Source: Aricia agestis (taxonomy: Eukaryota; Arthropoda; Insecta; Lepidoptera; Lycaenidae). Taken from it: a stretch of 64,000 bases of DNA. The notes below the pieces were generated by a model that saw nothing but the letters and a program-made list of their open reading frames with translations, was not told where the DNA came from and did no database searches. Below are positions 62,605 through 64,000 of this stretch, in pieces. The position numbers were made by a program, and so were the translations under genes. Positions within the stretch are counted from its first letter, which is position 1. Each line of letters starts with the position of its first letter. The DNA is taken from contig NC_056408.1 of NCBI RefSeq assembly GCF_905147365.1, forward strand, positions 11,036,001-11,100,000, given 5' to 3'.

Positions 62605-63328
62605 AGTACTTTAGGCCGAGCCTCACTGCCTCCTTCTTATACGACAAATCGTCACAAACTATGCATATTTGCGAAAAACATCGCATTAAATATCTTTCGC
62701 TACTCACTCACCCCTAATTAGCAAATGAGCTTAGAATAAAATTAAAAATAAAGTGCTTTTAAAATTAGCAACAGCATAATTGTTTACCATGTAACAGCGA
62801 TACAATAATTAAATGAATCTTGCTTTACATATATTTTTTGTAAGGTTTTTCGTTGTAACAGACTATAAGATAATTAATAGTTGTACATAGTCTCCACAGA
62901 AAAGAGTTTCAGATCATAGAACAGGTTAAAAGAAAGGAATTTTTAATCAGATGTATCCGATCAAAAGCTAATTTAATTTAATTTCATAGAATAATCTGTA
63001 ATATACTTACATATTTCATAGATTCGTATATAAATTTATTGAAAATTAACCAAAGGCCACAGCTAGTTTTCCTTTTTTATGTTTACTAAAATTTAATTTA
63101 AAATTCAATTCAAGGATATCATCTTTTCTTTTCCACAGCAAATAACTACTTTGAAATACGTATTGCAAGTTGTAACATAACAAGGCACCCGGGCATTCGA
63201 AAATAATGTCTGTGGTAAAATTCTAAAAGTGTAGGGTATTTTTAAAATGTTATAAATATAACGATAACAGAAATCAGTTGATAGTTTAAAGTCTTTAGAG
63301 TAGCTAGTGGTTCTGAAACAAAGTAACC

Positions 63329-63858
63329 ATGCTTGAAAGTAGCATGAAATTTGAAACACTTTCCTCAGGAGATGAATCCCAGGTATTGTTATTTATCAAT
63401 TTCTTTGTTTATACACAAAAAAACGTTCCAGATTCGGTAATAAGAATCCATCCATACTTCCATACCAATATTATAAATGCGAAAGTGTGTCTGTCTCTCT
63501 GTCAATCTGTCTGTCTCTCAATCTGTCTATCTGTTATCTTTACGCCCATTTATTCTCTTTGAGTCCCTAGAAAGGACATAGGATACTTTTTATCCCGGAA
63601 AAATATACGCTTCCCGCGCACTAAACGGACGTCATCTAGTATCTAATGAATAAAGTGATAAACATCATGAACCATGTTCGTTCAAATTTTTCGCTGTATT
63701 GTAGAACTTATTTGCACTTTATTTTAGTATTAGTAGGGAAGAAACCAAATAGATAACATTTTGATATAGTTATTTTGCTAATTTACAGATACACTACGTG
63801 GAAAATGCACCTCATCTGCAGTACATGCCCCTGAACAAGGACAACTTCGAAGTTGCAA
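63329..63858 (+). CDS. Shx-like homeobox gene, 5' coding exons only (runs off window)
   Basis: Partial gene. Exon A is 63329-63382 (18 codons, MLESSMKFETLSSGDESQ, donor gtattg). Exon B is 63789-63858 (70 nt, donor gtaagt, acceptor tttacag). The phases are 0 then 1, the same as zen exons 1-3. The junction resembles zen: ...SQ|IHYVENAPHL here against ...SQ|TYSWSENASSEL in zen, and the second exons are similar in size (70 and 76 nt). It is in tandem with zen, 4.1 kb downstream on the same strand. Lepidoptera are known to carry several Shx genes derived from zen in the zen-pb interval, so I infer an Shx gene; which one cannot be told. The homeobox exon should begin soon after 64000. A Helitron-like repeat (63452-63639) sits in the first intron. 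An additional zen copy is the main alternative; a pseudogene cannot be excluded. Confidence 0.72.
63452..63639 (+). mobile_element. Helitron-like repeat in intron 1 of the Shx-like gene
   Basis: CCAATATTATAAATGCGAAA, (GTCT)n and ATACTTTTTATCCCGGAAAA precede GACGTCATCTAG. The GCGCAACGGAGTTGCG hairpin has been deleted, so it is probably immobile. Confidence 0.7.
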
Positions 63859-64000
63859 GTAAGTCAGCTGATTATAAAACACTAACTGAATAAAAAATAT
63901 ATATAAAATTTAATTATTTTTAAATAATCGATAATAAGCTTAGGTTAAGAGAAGTTAATTGATAGTAGTTCCATTATGTGGTCTTGTTGTGGCAATTTAA

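Noticed and set aside
1..64000. CRISPR arrays, operons, bacterial-type systems
   Set aside because: The window is animal nuclear DNA with spliced genes, SINEs and LINEs; no such array or operon is present.

Overview
The window is nuclear DNA of a moth or butterfly (Lepidoptera), from the anterior Hox cluster. Three anchors support this. (1) A three-exon homeobox gene at 57159-59201 (+) has a Hox3/zerknullt-type homeodomain. (2) The last kilobase holds the first two coding exons of a second (+) gene, with the same intron phases as zen and similar sequence around its first splice junction. It is best explained as one of the fast-evolving lepidopteran Shx (special homeobox) paralogs of zen, whose homeobox exon lies past the window end. 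(3) A minus-strand hairpin at about 12040-12130 carries both arms of mir-993, the Hox-cluster relative of mir-10. The repeats are also typical of Lepidoptera: tRNA-headed SINEs, a CCCTA-rich SINE family, and Helitron-like repeats ending in CTAG.

Layout. 1-12 kb: AT-rich intergenic DNA with a truncated SINE, Helitron-like repeats, a Harbinger-type MITE and a 76-79 bp tandem repeat. 12.0-13.0 kb: mir-993, then a nest of three MITEs that starts about 90 bp from the 5' side of its precursor. 13-57 kb: no protein gene recognised. This stretch holds six more copies of one SINE family, Harbinger-, mariner- and other foldback MITEs (two clear nested insertions), many Helitron-like repeats, a 5'-truncated RNase H-bearing LINE (45.1-46.6 kb) and the 3' end of a CR1-like LINE (50.5-50.9 kb). 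A GC-rich island at 28.75-29.25 kb with strong minus-strand splice donors is a candidate first exon, possibly for the mir-993 primary transcript.

57.1-64 kb is the gene-dense end. zen (+) has a hAT-type MITE inserted 17 bp after its stop codon. A convergent five-exon minus-strand gene (60080-62604, 207 aa) that I assembled by hand from splice sites has no function I can recognise; a SINE and another hAT-type MITE sit in its introns. The Shx-like gene then begins.

Function: zen/Hox3 and Shx proteins are homeodomain transcription factors linked to extra-embryonic tissue specification in Lepidoptera, and mir-993 is a conserved Hox-cluster microRNA. The unnamed gene between zen and the Shx-like gene is the main novelty. 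Repeat density is high for a Hox interval, which fits relaxed constraint around Hox3/zen in this order.
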